Under the pieces are notes generated by a model. That model worked only from the letters and a program-made list of their open reading frames with translations. It was not told the origin of the DNA and searched no databases. From Agaribacter marinus (GTDB taxonomy: Bacteria > Pseudomonadota > Gammaproteobacteria > Enterobacterales > Alteromonadaceae), in contig NZ_BSOT01000006.1 in the NCBI RefSeq assembly GCF_030160655.1, positions 62,001-126,000 on the forward strand: a stretch of DNA of 64,000 bases, read 5' to 3'. The position numbers and the translations under genes were made by a program. Shown piece after piece: positions 1 through 8,837 of the stretch (the first letter of the stretch is position 1; each line of letters begins with the position of its first letter).

Positions 1-39
1 TAAAAACCAATAGACAAAATATAGGTAAGTACTAACTAT

Positions 40-2886
40 TTAGTTGATAGTTTCCGATACGGCTAGTACTTTCTGATAAGCTGCATGGGCAAGTAGTCCA
101 TTGGTTTCATTTTGCGAATTGTCTATTGCTGCTAAGCTAGCTTGTATAGAAGCTTTTAAAGCTAAATACGCCTGCCGTTGCAAGCCAGAATACGCGTCTG
201 CTTCTTTTTCTAACTTAGCCTGTTCAATGCTTTTGTGTGTTTTACTATCAATCAATACTATGTCATCCAAAGATACAATATCACCTTCCTCTGGCGCTTC
301 AATAACGATGGCTTCTTCGGGTATGGCTAATCTAAAGTCTTGAAGCTTTTCCTTATCTAGTTGCAACATATACCTCCCAGGAGGCACTTTTGTAAAAAAG
401 AAGAAGCCATCTACTTCTGTCATGCTTGTAAAATGATTGGCACCGTTGATTTCGAGTAAGTTAACTGTTAAGCCTGCTAAGCTGCGAACTTCACCTTCTT
501 TTTCTTGAAGAATTATACCTTCGATGTCATTAGTTGTTACGATTGGGAATTCAATACGAGCGGTCCCTCCTTCGTGTGTAGCAAGTAACACAGGCGGTTT
601 TGACGGCATAAAAAACGGGTCGTATAAAGTGCCCTCATCGACGCCTACTTTTTGATAGCGATTATTGGTGAACAATTGTACTTCGCCGTTTTCTGTCGTT
701 TGTTCGTCAAGCCAGTTGTGTGAGCCTTCAAAACCAACGCCTACAAGGGGTTCGTCGTTTCCATTAAATTGATTGTCCCTATTGCGATCTAAATACGCAA
801 AGGCTTCAACTTTTGCAGCACTAGCTCCTTTCGGCTTACTTAATTGCAGTCGCTGTTTGGGTTTGTTATAAAACAAATCCCCCGTGATGCCAATGTTCAC
901 GTTCCAATGACCTCCGCTATTAATGTTCGCGCCAAGTTTAAAGTTGAATAGTTCATATCGCCAACTTGCCTGTTGGCGATAAGTAAATTTATGTTTATTG
1001 TTGGCGCGGTAACTGATATTGCTCTGCTGAAAAGTTTTTAACTTTTGTGGCCAACGTATGTTCATCGTGTAACTGTCGATATCTAGACGGTCAAAAGGCT
1101 GCCATGACAAAGAATGGCTAAATTGAAAATTTCGGATACGATGCGTTAAAAAAGCATCATGAACTGTTTTGTGTGAACCCCGATTTTCTGAATAAGACAA
1201 TTTGTTTGAAAGAGTATTGCCTCTACGACTTTGTGAAACACCAATTCCTGCTGATAAAGAGCGGCTACCATCTAACCGCTGTCTATTTGAAATATTTAGG
1301 TTCGCAGAAAAAGGCTTTGTACTGCCTAATCGTGCATTTAATCTAGCTTTTGTATCATACACAAAATCTGCGTTATTGCTAAATTTGCTACTTGTAAAAT
1401 CATTTAGATAAGTATGTTCAATACTAGCATTTACTTTATTAGATAATCGACTATTTACACCGACAAATGAAGCTTGTCCACCGCCAATTTGTTTAGCGTG
1501 CCGAACCCGAATTGCGTGATCGCCGATATTCATATCAGCGCCAAACGTGGCATAGTCTTCAAAGTTATTATCTTCAGTTTCTTGCCGTTGATAATCTGAA
1601 TTTAGGGTAATATTGTGGCCAATACCAAAGGTAGTTGAAGCGCCAAAGTGTCTTTCTTTGCTATTTTGAATATTGCCATCTAACAACCGTTTCGCGGCAT
1701 CCGCAGCATATATGCGAAAATCAAAATCTCCCTTAGGAAGTTGCTCTCTTCCCACGTCGACAATTTGCGTTCTGCTTTCTTCGAGGCCCTCTGGACTGAA
1801 CAAGCGTATTTCAAATTCGTTACGACCAAAAAATGTGGAGATATTGGAAAATATTACTTGGTTGTCGTTATCACTTACGGTTTCTTCTAAAAACTCTCCA
1901 TTTCTAAATAGGCGAGCACGCCAACCTGGTAGTACTGTTTCTTCAATTCTTATACTCGAAAAATTCCGTCGCCTATTTTGAGAATAGCTGAAGGTGTTAA
2001 TGCCTAAAGCTTGTAAGGAAGTACCAACTAACTCATCTCCATCTAGGGATAAGTCGCCTAATTCATATTTAATGCTGCGGTCGTCGATAGTTTCTATACT
2101 TTGTTTAAACTGAGTGATGGTATCATCAACTAAAAAGTTCTTACTCAAGCGAAGGAACTGCTTTGAACCCGTCTTACTATTACTAAGGCGATAATTGGTT
2201 GACATATAAGCCAAGTCGAAATAGCCGTTGATATTTGCACTATGTGAAGTATTGCTTTTTGTTGAGTCATGGCGAGCATCTAATCTGTAATTGATACGTG
2301 GCAAGGTAAGTAATTTGTAGTCGTCCGCTACCATAGTTAGCGTTTGCAAAGGTGTATAAACTCGTTCACTAACTAGTTGTTTGCTTTTCTTTCCTGATCC
2401 AAAGCGCTCATAGCTGCTAGTAAAGTTTAGTTGCATTATTTCAAAATTTGTACTGCTTTCGCCACCTAATAAGGTGGCAATGACTCGAATATCTACATAA
2501 ATATCAAAATCGTCAGTGTACCAATATGCCACTGTTGACTCTGCGGTGGAAGTGAAATCAATATCAAATCCACATGACAAAGGCGAATGTTCATCATATT
2601 CAGATCTAAAACTATTTGGGTTAAACGTAATACGCCAAGGTAAATCAAAAGCATCAGGCAATTGCGATATAGCCACAAGATGAGTGTCACCCACGGGAAA
2701 AACATCAACGCTGTCTAGCACTGATCGGTTATTTACCCGCAGTACCATAAACAATAGGTCATCTTCGTTGATTTCTGCAGCTTGCCAATTATAAGTAGAA
2801 TTGCAGGCAAAGCTGCGGGGCAGGTATAGAAATAGACAAACCATCACTAAAAAAGATAGGGGTAATCCTTTACCAGTAAAGCTCAT
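40..2886 (-). CDS. Outer-membrane usher-like protein of a chaperone-usher pilus
   Basis: The protein has 948 residues and a Sec signal peptide at residues 1-27. It is probably the outer-membrane pore that assembles and exports the pilus encoded just upstream. The middle is beta-rich and repetitive, as in usher barrels. Around residues 330-390 there is a stretch like the usher plug and neck, with RLFRNGEFLEE and LPKGDFDFRIY. Near residue 690 the segment AYLDRNRDNQFNGNDEP resembles an EF-hand-like loop of SdrD/Cna-B type repeats. Residues 790-850 look like a carboxypeptidase-regulatory-like fold (DGFFFFTKVPPGRYML). It lies 29 bp after the chaperone gene in the same operon. It is closer to CS1/alternate ushers than to FimD or PapC, but subfamily is uncertain. 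Confidence 0.75.
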   Translation of the reverse strand: MSFTGKGLPLSFLVMVCLFLYLPRSFACNSTYNWQAAEINEDDLLFMVLRVNNRSVLDSVDVFPVGDTHLVAISQLPDAFDLPWRITFNPNSFRSEYDEHSPLSCGFDIDFTSTAESTVAYWYTDDFDIYVDIRVIATLLGGESSTNFEIMQLNFTSSYERFGSGKKSKQLVSERVYTPLQTLTMVADDYKLLTLPRINYRLDARHDSTKSNTSHSANINGYFDLAYMSTNYRLSNSKTGSKQFLRLSKNFLVDDTITQFKQSIETIDDRSIKYELGDLSLDGDELVGTSLQALGINTFSYSQNRRRNFSSIRIEETVLPGWRARLFRNGEFLEETVSDNDNQVIFSNISTFFGRNEFEIRLFSPEGLEESRTQIVDVGREQLPKGDFDFRIYAADAAKRLLDGNIQNSKERHFGASTTFGIGHNITLNSDYQRQETEDNNFEDYATFGADMNIGDHAIRVRHAKQIGGGQASFVGVNSRLSNKVNASIEHTYLNDFTSSKFSNNADFVYDTKARLNARLGSTKPFSANLNISNRQRLDGSRSLSAGIGVSQSRRGNTLSNKLSYSENRGSHKTVHDAFLTHRIRNFQFSHSLSWQPFDRLDIDSYTMNIRWPQKLKTFQQSNISYRANNKHKFTYRQQASWRYELFNFKLGANINSGGHWNVNIGITGDLFYNKPKQRLQLSKPKGASAAKVEAFAYLDRNRDNQFNGNDEPLVGVGFEGSHNWLDEQTTENGEVQLFTNNRYQKVGVDEGTLYDPFFMPSKPPVLLATHEGGTARIEFPIVTTNDIEGIILQEKEGEVRSLAGLTVNLLEINGANHFTSMTEVDGFFFFTKVPPGRYMLQLDKEKLQDFRLAIPEEAIVIEAPEEGDIVSLDDIVLIDSKTHKSIEQAKLEKEADAYSGLQRQAYLALKASIQASLAAIDNSQNETNGLLAHAAYQKVLAVSETIN

Positions 2887-2915
2887 GGACTTGCCTGCGA
2901 CAAAAAAATTCTCGT

Positions 2916-3671
2916 CTAAAGCGTGAAGTCGATATTAGATTTCAAGTTGCCGCCATACTTTGCAACTTCTTGATACTCAATATTTATTTTTGAGGCAGAG
3001 TCATCTATGTTCAATGGTATTCGGATGCGGCGTTCAGACACAGAGGTATATACCGCAACGCCATTTAATATGCCGACTTCTTGGTCCTTATTGTCCCTGA
3101 TAATAAAATTACCGTATAGGCTGCGATTACCATCGAGAGTTTGCCAAAATTCAACATGTGGCGTGTTATTAATGTTAACTAGTCGGGGCCGCTGTAGGCT
3201 GGTTTGTGCATGCACGTCGCCATGCCTGACGATTATGGGAAAGTTATAGCTCATAGTCGGTTTGAGTGAAACAGATCCCGCTGCTCTAAGATCTGGCGAA
3301 CTCTTCATGCTAAATACAGCGCGGTATTCACCATCTTTTAAATGGCTAGGGCGTCGGACTGAGAATCGAATCACCTGCTTACCGCCAGGTTGTAAAGTCC
3401 CACGTTTAGGAGAAAATCTAATTAATTTGATGGCCGAGTTATCAGTGTTATCTACCTTTTTTATGTTGCCATGTTCGTCCATTTCAACTAAACGCATTTG
3501 CGTTGAATAAGTCATGGGTACCGAACCAGTGTTTCTCAGTTGCAAGGCTTCGGAACGTTGTTTACTATCAAATACGAGGCGATTTTTTGACATTGCTAGA
3601 TTTGCAAAAGCAGAATGCACATTTAATATCAGTAGTAACGTGATTACGGCAGAAAAATTTTTTATTGACAT
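2916..3671 (-). CDS. Periplasmic pilus chaperone (PapD-like fold)
   Basis: The protein has 251 residues with a signal peptide ending near AFA at residue 23. It starts with a typical chaperone strand (NLAMSKNRLVFDSKQRSEAL). It continues as an Ig-like fold with RFSPKRGTLQPGGKQVIRFS near residues 85-105, the pattern seen in pilus chaperones where a G1-type strand donates to subunits. It should bind DUF4402-type pilin subunits in the periplasm and deliver them to the usher encoded 29 bp downstream. The start ATG is preceded by an AGGAGTG ribosome binding site. It is separated from the pilin gene by a strong hairpin, which probably keeps its expression below that of the pilin. Confidence 0.8.
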   Translation of the reverse strand: MSIKNFSAVITLLLILNVHSAFANLAMSKNRLVFDSKQRSEALQLRNTGSVPMTYSTQMRLVEMDEHGNIKKVDNTDNSAIKLIRFSPKRGTLQPGGKQVIRFSVRRPSHLKDGEYRAVFSMKSSPDLRAAGSVSLKPTMSYNFPIIVRHGDVHAQTSLQRPRLVNINNTPHVEFWQTLDGNRSLYGNFIIRDNKDQEVGILNGVAVYTSVSERRIRIPLNIDDSASKINIEYQEVAKYGGNLKSNIDFTL

Positions 3672-3708
3672 GGTAGCGGGTCACTCCTGTGTAATATTTG
3701 ATATATCC

Positions 3709-3747
3709 TGATGAGCTAAAGGACTTCATATGAGTCCTTTAGCATCA
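3709..3747 (-). promoter_or_regulatory. Perfect 11-bp hairpin between pilin and chaperone genes
   Basis: The arms at 3715-3725 and 3733-3743 are perfectly complementary around a 7-nt loop. TGAT/ATCA at 3709-3712 and 3744-3747 extends the stem after a 2-nt bulge. There is no T-run on the minus strand after the stem, so I read it as an mRNA-stabilising or partially attenuating structure at the 3' end of the pilin message. It is not a classical intrinsic terminator. Confidence 0.6.
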
Positions 3748-3754
3748 ATAGCTT

Positions 3755-4270
3755 TTATTGGAAAAGAACTTCAACTGTGTAAGGTGCTGTTTCATCAGCG
3801 CCTGGAGTTAGCGTGTTGTTTACTGTTAGCTGACCATAAACGTCAATTAGAAGGTCTGAACCAGAACCATCTGTAGTAACACTGATTGCGCCATCAGCAG
3901 ATGCATGCCCATCGGAAGCCGCTGCCGCGTTATTGATGTCAAAAGAAGGTACAAATGTTACGTTAGTACCAGCTGAAAAAGTCAATTCAACGGTTACGCC
4001 GGTATTTGGTAGTAAACCAGTGACATCTACTTGGCCAAGTGCTATTTCAGCGGCAGAAGCATCACAAGCACCCGTTACAGCACCAGCATCGTCCATAGTA
4101 CATACAGATCCTGATGCAACTTGTACTGTACCGAAATCTATTGCGGTAGAGTTAGCTATGCTAGCGTCAGCAGCGGCTGTAACGTTCGCATCAAACGTTT
4201 CGCTTGCAGCAAAAGAAGCAGAAGATACCAACGTTGCTGTTACTAAAGCAGCTAATTTAAATTTATTCAT
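3755..4270 (-). CDS. DUF4402-type major pilin subunit
   Basis: The protein has 171 residues with a clean signal peptide (MNKFKLAALVTATLVSSASFA). The mature protein is Ala/Thr/Asp rich, with one Cys pair (GSVCTMDDAGAVTGACDA, near residues 55-70). It has an Ig-like beta pattern and ends in TAPYTVEVLFQ. This composition and size fit DUF4402 proteins, which are encoded beside non-classical chaperone-usher pairs. It is first in the operon, so it would be the most abundant product and the likely pilus shaft subunit. A second (tip) subunit is not visible, so the pilus may be a homopolymer or the usher's extra domains may act at the tip. Confidence 0.75.
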   Translation of the reverse strand: MNKFKLAALVTATLVSSASFAASETFDANVTAAADASIANSTAIDFGTVQVASGSVCTMDDAGAVTGACDASAAEIALGQVDVTGLLPNTGVTVELTFSAGTNVTFVPSFDINNAAAASDGHASADGAISVTTDGSGSDLLIDVYGQLTVNNTLTPGADETAPYTVEVLFQ

Positions 4271-4743
4271 GATTAATAATCCTTTTATATTACAAAATTG
4301 TGTGTTTATTCCCTCAATCCCACCGTTGTGCTTGAAGGCGAGATGAATTTAAGCATCGAAAATTTATCTGGTAAGTATTAATTCGAATAACCAAGTATGG
4401 TGTGAAAAAATAGCGGTTTTAAAATGTATACTTAGGTTTAGGGGTGAAAGTAATGATTTTTAGACTTAAGTTTATACATCTGTTTGTTTGGAATTGTGAA
4501 TACTCAAATTTTATGCATGTAAAATCATGTATTTACTACTTGCTCGACTAGTAAAGATATTTCTTTAATAGGTTTTTTCGAAAAAACGTTTTTAAATTTT
4601 GCATTTTTACTATAAATCTATAAAAAAACTTAATAACAATCACTTAGTGTGATTTAAGTGCATAGTCTAAAGTATAGTATGTTGGTAAATATCGAACACT
4701 TCCCGGTTTACTCGGAATAAACTCATTGAAAAAGGCGTCTATT
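4271..4743. other. AT-rich intergenic region upstream of the pilin operon and GFA gene
   Basis: This 473-bp region is AT-rich and must hold the divergent promoters of the pilin operon and the GFA-like gene. I see two overlapping short inverted repeats near the GFA end: AATCAC/GTGATT at 4638-4643 and 4649-4654, and CACTTA/TAAGTG at 4641-4646 and 4655-4660. They could form alternative hairpins or be an operator. No convincing small ORF or RNA gene was seen. Confidence 0.4.
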
Positions 4744-5145
4744 ATGAAATACACAGGCAGTTGTCATTGCAAAAAAGTGACATTTGAAGTTGATTTACCC
4801 GAATCAATAGAGTGTGAGCGTTGTAATTGTAGTATTTGCAGTAAAGCGGGGTTTGTTCACCTAATACTGCCCTTATCAAAATTTAAGTTGATAAGTGGTA
4901 AAGACGATCTTACTACTTATACCTTTAATACCGGTGTCGCCAAGCACACCTTTTGCAAGCTCTGTGGTGTAAAACCCTTTTATACGCCGCGCTCCAACCC
5001 AGATGGTATCGATATTAACCTCAATTGCCTCGATGAATTACCAAAGGAGGTTCGTATAGTCGAGTTTGATGGACGGAATTGGGAAAAAAATGCGAGTGCA
5101 TTGGCGCATAAGTCGAAATCAAGTAATGAGGCAAACAAGCGATAA
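4744..5145 (+). CDS. GFA/CENP-V-family zinc-binding protein
   Basis: This is a cysteine-rich protein of 133 residues, from the ATG at 4744; an upstream TTG would add six residues with no benefit. The N-terminal YTGSCHCKKVTFEV, then CERCNCSIC, then HTFCKLCGVKPFYTPRSNP follow the GFA (glutathione-dependent formaldehyde-activating enzyme) fold. In that fold two structural and catalytic zinc sites are built from CxC and CxxC pairs. Despite the family name most members have no proven formaldehyde activity, so the substrate cannot be assigned. The family call is firm; it stands alone between the pilus operon and a secreted protein. Confidence 0.85.
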   Translation: MKYTGSCHCKKVTFEVDLPESIECERCNCSICSKAGFVHLILPLSKFKLISGKDDLTTYTFNTGVAKHTFCKLCGVKPFYTPRSNPDGIDINLNCLDELPKEVRIVEFDGRNWEKNASALAHKSKSSNEANKR

Positions 5146-5194
5146 CAAATATGCTGAACTTTTATCAGCTTTTATTAATTTAACAGGAAGTTTT

Positions 5195-5710
5195 ATGAAA
5201 GGAAATATATTGGGAGTAGCGTTGTTACTTAGTTCTGCTGGTGCAATGGCAGGTTGGCTGGAACCTTCTGAATCCTCTATTTCAGAATTTTATCCTGCGG
5301 CATCGTTCTGCGGAATGCAAAAATCGAATAATACTGAAATAACTGACAGTCGAATCGTTGGCGGTGGTTTTGAGGTTAGAAAAGGCTCCAAAATGTCATG
5401 TAATCTGCCAGTGAAGCCCGGCAAATATGTTGAACGTATTGTTATCAATTACACCAAATATAATAACGACCCTCGACAATGTCGAGTCGGTTTTGTCCGT
5501 TCAACAAGTGGAGGTGTTGCGTCGAATTACATGGCTCTTTCAACGTATAAAGGTCAGAAAGTTTGGTATTACGAAAATTTGGGTAGTATCAACCTTAGTG
5601 ATGCACTAAAGGGGCAGAATTTATGGATTGGTTGTGATCACTATGTGTTCGATCAACCAAACGCATTCATGCGGTACGGTACTATTCGCGTGGATTATAC
5701 TGCCGGCTAG
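5195..5710 (+). CDS. Small secreted protein of unknown function
   Basis: I chose the ATG at 5195 because it follows an AGGAAG ribosome binding site (5185-5190) and opens a clear signal peptide (MKGNILGVALLLSSAGAMA). The frame is open further upstream but only by overlapping the GFA gene. The mature protein has about 150 residues and four cysteines spread through it. It looks beta-rich (YVERIVINYTKY, YGTIRVDY near the C-terminus). I do not recognise a family. The layout suggests a small extracytoplasmic beta-sandwich, possibly disulphide-bonded. The two cysteines in DPRQC and WIGCDH could pair. Confidence 0.7.
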   Translation: MKGNILGVALLLSSAGAMAGWLEPSESSISEFYPAASFCGMQKSNNTEITDSRIVGGGFEVRKGSKMSCNLPVKPGKYVERIVINYTKYNNDPRQCRVGFVRSTSGGVASNYMALSTYKGQKVWYYENLGSINLSDALKGQNLWIGCDHYVFDQPNAFMRYGTIRVDYTAG

Positions 5711-5728
5711 CTTTCATATTAGACTTTA

Positions 5729-5753
5729 CAGCCGAGTATTGATTGCTCGGCTG
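5729..5753. terminator. Hairpin between convergent genes
   Basis: The 8-bp arms CAGCCGAG (5729-5736) and CTCGGCTG (5746-5753) sit between two converging genes (secreted protein on +, cydB on -). A T-run is lacking on both sides. It may be a weak bidirectional terminator or an mRNA 3'-end stabiliser. Confidence 0.45.
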
Positions 5754-5777
5754 ATATACATGAAATAGTCGGAAATG

Positions 5778-6782
5778 TTAATAATACCTCAAGGCATCAG
5801 CCTTTCCTCTAAACGCATAATAAGCCACGGCCGTATATGCGGCGATAATTGGCACGACGACTATTGCGCCGAAAAATATAATGTTTAGCGAACTTTCGGC
5901 ACTTGCTGCCTCGTAAATGGTTAAGGCATTGGGTACCACATACGGATAAAAGCTCAACGCTAAGCCAACGAAGCATGTCATAAAGATAATTGCAGTCATC
6001 AAAAAGGGTAGCCAAGCGCCCTCGTCCTTTTCGAGCGGTAAACGCCTTAACACTAAGTACCCTAACGCAAACATTGCAAAGCATAAAAGCGGAATGGCGG
6101 CGTATAAGTAGACAAATGGTCCTTGCGTCCACACTTCAAAAGCATTGGCATTCACTAATGGATTGATTAAGCACACACTTAAAATCCCGACAAAACAAAA
6201 GACACCCGCTTGCTTGCTGCGTTTGATGGCGTGCAACTGCAAATCTCCTGAGGTTTTTAATATTAGCCATGTATTGCCAATGAGTGCATATGCAGCACTA
6301 ACACATATACCACTGAAGCCGGCGAAGAGTGTGCTCCATAGCGTATATTCGAGGCCCATGATATAAATACCGAGCATGAAGCCCTGGCTAAAGGCGGCCA
6401 AAATAGATCCTGCTTTAAAGGTAATATCCCAGCGAAACTTATGTTCGGGTTTTACCTTTGCTCTAAAGTCAAAGGCCACGCCACGCATGATCAGGGCGAT
6501 GAGTAATAAAGTTGCAGGTAAGTACAGTGCTTTGAGTATTGCACTGTGCGCCGACGGAAACGCGACCAACAGCAAGCCAACCGCAAGCACCAACCACGTT
6601 TCATTGGCATCCCAAAAAGGCCCGATTGAGGCAATGGATGTATCGCGCCACGCTTCGTTATTGAGCGGTAAGCAAATTCCGACGCCTAAATCGTATCCGT
6701 CGAGTATGGCGTAGAGCAATATCGATAGTGCCGTTAACGCAGCAAATATAAGTGCGAGTTGATGATGACTAAAATCAAACAT
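5778..6782 (-). CDS. cydB: Cytochrome bd-type quinol oxidase subunit II
   Basis: The protein has 334 residues and about eight to nine membrane segments. The N-terminal ALLDGYDLGVGI-like stretch (ILLYAILDGYDLGVG) and GPFWDANETWLVLAVGLLLVAFP are hallmarks of CydB/CioB. The subunit supports the haem-bearing subunit I in oxidising quinol and reducing oxygen to water in the inner membrane. Its start codon overlaps the cydA stop by one base (TAATG), so translation is probably coupled. The length and the short partner subunit fit the CioAB (cyanide-insensitive) branch. I see no CydX-type small subunit gene after it. Confidence 0.93.
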   Translation of the reverse strand: MFDFSHHQLALIFAALTALSILLYAILDGYDLGVGICLPLNNEAWRDTSIASIGPFWDANETWLVLAVGLLLVAFPSAHSAILKALYLPATLLLIALIMRGVAFDFRAKVKPEHKFRWDITFKAGSILAAFSQGFMLGIYIMGLEYTLWSTLFAGFSGICVSAAYALIGNTWLILKTSGDLQLHAIKRSKQAGVFCFVGILSVCLINPLVNANAFEVWTQGPFVYLYAAIPLLCFAMFALGYLVLRRLPLEKDEGAWLPFLMTAIIFMTCFVGLALSFYPYVVPNALTIYEAASAESSLNIIFFGAIVVVPIIAAYTAVAYYAFRGKADALRYY

Positions 6783-8155
6783 TAGTTGGCTCCTCTAGTT
6801 GCTGTATTGCCTTGCGTTTTTTGTTCAGGCAAGCCCGGTAAGCTTAAATCGTACTCTTCAACGTCTACGGCTTTGCGTGCCAAGTTAAGTAGCGTTTTGA
6901 TATAGGCAATGAGTAAGACACAATAAATGCTTAAGTACGCTGCAAGTGTGAGTGCAACATTTTCCCCAGCTATAGTGGTGACGGCGTCAGCTGTTTTTAA
7001 TACTCCGTGTACTAAATAAGGCTGACGTCCTATTTCCGTGACATACCAACCGGCTAGGGTGGCTATCCAGCCAGAAAAGCTCATGCTCATCAATATTTTA
7101 AGTTGTAAAGCGGACAAGCGTTTTTTGCGCAGGAGCGTGATACTGCTCCACCACGCGATTGCTATCATTAGTAGACCAATGCTGACCATTACTCTAAAAC
7201 TAAAGAATACTGGCGCTACTGGCGGATGAGCGCCTTCAAACTCGTTTAAGCCCTTAATTTCACCTGCTGGATCATGAGTAAGAATGAGACTTGCCAGTGT
7301 TGGAATTTCAATCGAAAATTTATTGCTTTGCGTCGCCTCGTCGGGTAAGCCAAATAGCACCAATGGCGCACCTTTTTCGGTATGCCATACCCCTTCCATC
7401 GCTGCAATTTTTGCTGGCTGATGTTCAAGCGTATTTAATCCGTGTAAGTCGCCAACAAAGGCTTGTGTTGGCGCAAGTATAGCGGCAGCAAATAGAGCCG
7501 TTTTAAGCGTAACGTTTGGCGCTTTTTTATTGTCACCACGGTAAATGCGATACGCGCTTATACCTGCGACTAAAAAGCACACCGTTAGCGCAGAACTAAG
7601 CAAGGTATGACTAAGACGATACGGAAATGACGGATTAAAAATGATTGCCATCCAATCGGTCGCATAGGCGACACCTTCGCGCATTTCAAAACCATCGGGC
7701 GTTTGCATCCATGAATTTAACACGAGTATCCAAAATGCCGACATGCTGGTACCAAAGGCCACAAGGAAGGTGGCTGAGGTATGTGCCCACGCAGGGACGC
7801 GATTAAAGCCAAATAGCATAATCCCTAACATGGTGGCTTCTAAAAAGAAGGCTGTTAGTATTTCATAGGCGAGCAGCGGCCCTGCTATATTCCCGATGGT
7901 TTCCATAAAGCCCGGCCAGTTGGTACCAAACTGAAACGACATTGTAATACCACTTACGACGCCCAAGGCAAAGGTCAAGGCAAATACTTTTACCCAAAAG
8001 CGGTAAGCGCGCATCCACACTGGGTGCTGTGATAGGTCAAAGCGCACTTTAAAGTAAAATAGTAACCATGCAAGCGCGATGGTGATGGTTGGAAACAATA
8101 TATGAAAGCTAATATTGGCGGCAAACTGGATCCGCGATAACACTAACACGTCCAT
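6782..8155 (-). CDS. cydA: Cytochrome bd-type quinol oxidase subunit I (short Q-loop type)
   Basis: The protein has 457 residues, shorter than the roughly 520 of E. coli CydA, which indicates a short Q-loop as in CioA-type oxidases. RIQFAANISFHILFPTITI near the N-terminus carries the conserved haem-ligand histidine, and VTEIGRQPYLVHGVLKT near residue 385 is the conserved GRQP motif. The protein oxidises quinol in the inner membrane and carries haems b and d (or b595-like). It forms an operon with cydB. The upstream regulator gene is 71 bp away on the same strand, and a perfect FNR box lies upstream of that gene, so oxygen control is likely. Confidence 0.92.
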   Translation of the reverse strand: MDVLVLSRIQFAANISFHILFPTITIALAWLLFYFKVRFDLSQHPVWMRAYRFWVKVFALTFALGVVSGITMSFQFGTNWPGFMETIGNIAGPLLAYEILTAFFLEATMLGIMLFGFNRVPAWAHTSATFLVAFGTSMSAFWILVLNSWMQTPDGFEMREGVAYATDWMAIIFNPSFPYRLSHTLLSSALTVCFLVAGISAYRIYRGDNKKAPNVTLKTALFAAAILAPTQAFVGDLHGLNTLEHQPAKIAAMEGVWHTEKGAPLVLFGLPDEATQSNKFSIEIPTLASLILTHDPAGEIKGLNEFEGAHPPVAPVFFSFRVMVSIGLLMIAIAWWSSITLLRKKRLSALQLKILMSMSFSGWIATLAGWYVTEIGRQPYLVHGVLKTADAVTTIAGENVALTLAAYLSIYCVLLIAYIKTLLNLARKAVDVEEYDLSLPGLPEQKTQGNTATRGAN

Positions 8156-8226
8156 TTTTATTACCTCTAGTAAATTAAAAAATCTGTCTACTGTCGACTG
8201 AGCAGTTTATTAAGGCTGGTATGTGC

Positions 8227-8775
8227 TCAACTCTTCTTTTGAATAAGCTTGTCTTTTAAATCCAATACCTTGCCTACACCCGAGCCAAGTTTCATCAGGG
8301 TGTTAAGCTTTTCTGGTGATAAGGTTTGTAAGCTTTGCGTCCAATGCGTGATGTTTTCGAGTAAGTCGTGAATTTCATGAATTTTTTGCTGCGCATGGAC
8401 TTCTTGATGATTAGCAGCTTCGTCTAACAATATGTCACGAAGCAAAGACAGAGTAGGGTCCATTTCACGCTTACGACGCTCTTCAAATACTTTGTTCGCC
8501 ATATCCCAAATGGTACCTTTGGTTTGGTAATAGTCTTTACGGTCGCCTTGTTTATACGTAGTTTGTACTAATTGCCAACTGTGTAATTCTTTTAGTCCCA
8601 TACTCACATTACCACGAGAAATACCCAGCGCTTCGCCAATGTCATTAGCGCTTAACGGTGATTCACTCAACACTAATAGCGCATATATCTGCCCTACCGT
8701 GCGGTTAAACCCCCAGCGGCTGCCCATTTCACCGAAGTGAAAAACAAAAGATTCGATCATTGGTGTCATTTGCAT
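8227..8775 (-). CDS. GbsR/MarR-family transcriptional regulator
   Basis: The protein has 182 residues with an N-terminal winged helix-turn-helix. GFNRTVGQIYALLVLSESPL, DIGEALGISRGNVSMGL and DRKDYYQTKGTIWDM follow the GbsR branch of the MarR family. The C-terminal half is helical and probably dimerises. It lies directly upstream of cydAB on the same strand with no terminator visible in the 71-bp gap, so it probably regulates its own operon. A 12-bp palindrome only 12 bp upstream of its ATG is a good candidate operator. The inducer is unknown; quinone or respiratory status would fit the context. Confidence 0.85.
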   Translation of the reverse strand: MQMTPMIESFVFHFGEMGSRWGFNRTVGQIYALLVLSESPLSANDIGEALGISRGNVSMGLKELHSWQLVQTTYKQGDRKDYYQTKGTIWDMANKVFEERRKREMDPTLSLLRDILLDEAANHQEVHAQQKIHEIHDLLENITHWTQSLQTLSPEKLNTLMKLGSGVGKVLDLKDKLIQKKS

Positions 8776-8786
8776 AATATATATTT

Positions 8787-8798
8787 CTGAAATTTCAG
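8787..8798. promoter_or_regulatory. Palindromic candidate operator of the GbsR-like regulator
   Basis: CTGAAATTTCAG is a perfect 12-bp palindrome 12 bp upstream of the regulator ATG. A second half-site TTTCTGAAA follows at about 8802-8810. The site lies just downstream of the predicted transcription start, a typical place for auto-repression. Confidence 0.55.
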
Positions 8799-8809
8799 TA
8801 TTTTCTGAA

Positions 8810-8837
8810 AGTATAAAAGATTGTTGATTTAGATCAA
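8810..8837 (-). promoter_or_regulatory. Promoter of regulator-cydAB with perfect FNR/Anr box
   Basis: TTGATTTAGATCAA (8824-8837) matches the FNR consensus TTGAT-N4-ATCAA exactly. On the minus strand its first half overlaps a possible -35 (TTGATC, 8837-8832). That element is followed 16 bp later by TATACT (8815-8810), a near-perfect -10. The predicted start is near 8803. A box centred near -27 would block polymerase, so FNR/Anr would repress this operon without oxygen. Activation from a different start cannot be excluded. Confidence 0.7.

Noticed and set aside
5066-5194. Upstream extension of the secreted protein at 5195
   Set aside because: The extension overlaps the GFA gene, while the ATG at 5195 has an AGGAAG site and opens a signal peptide.
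8185-8210. LexA-like sequence between regulator and cydA (CTGT then CAGT)
   Set aside because: The second half is out of register (no ACAG at N8), so it does not fit the consensus.
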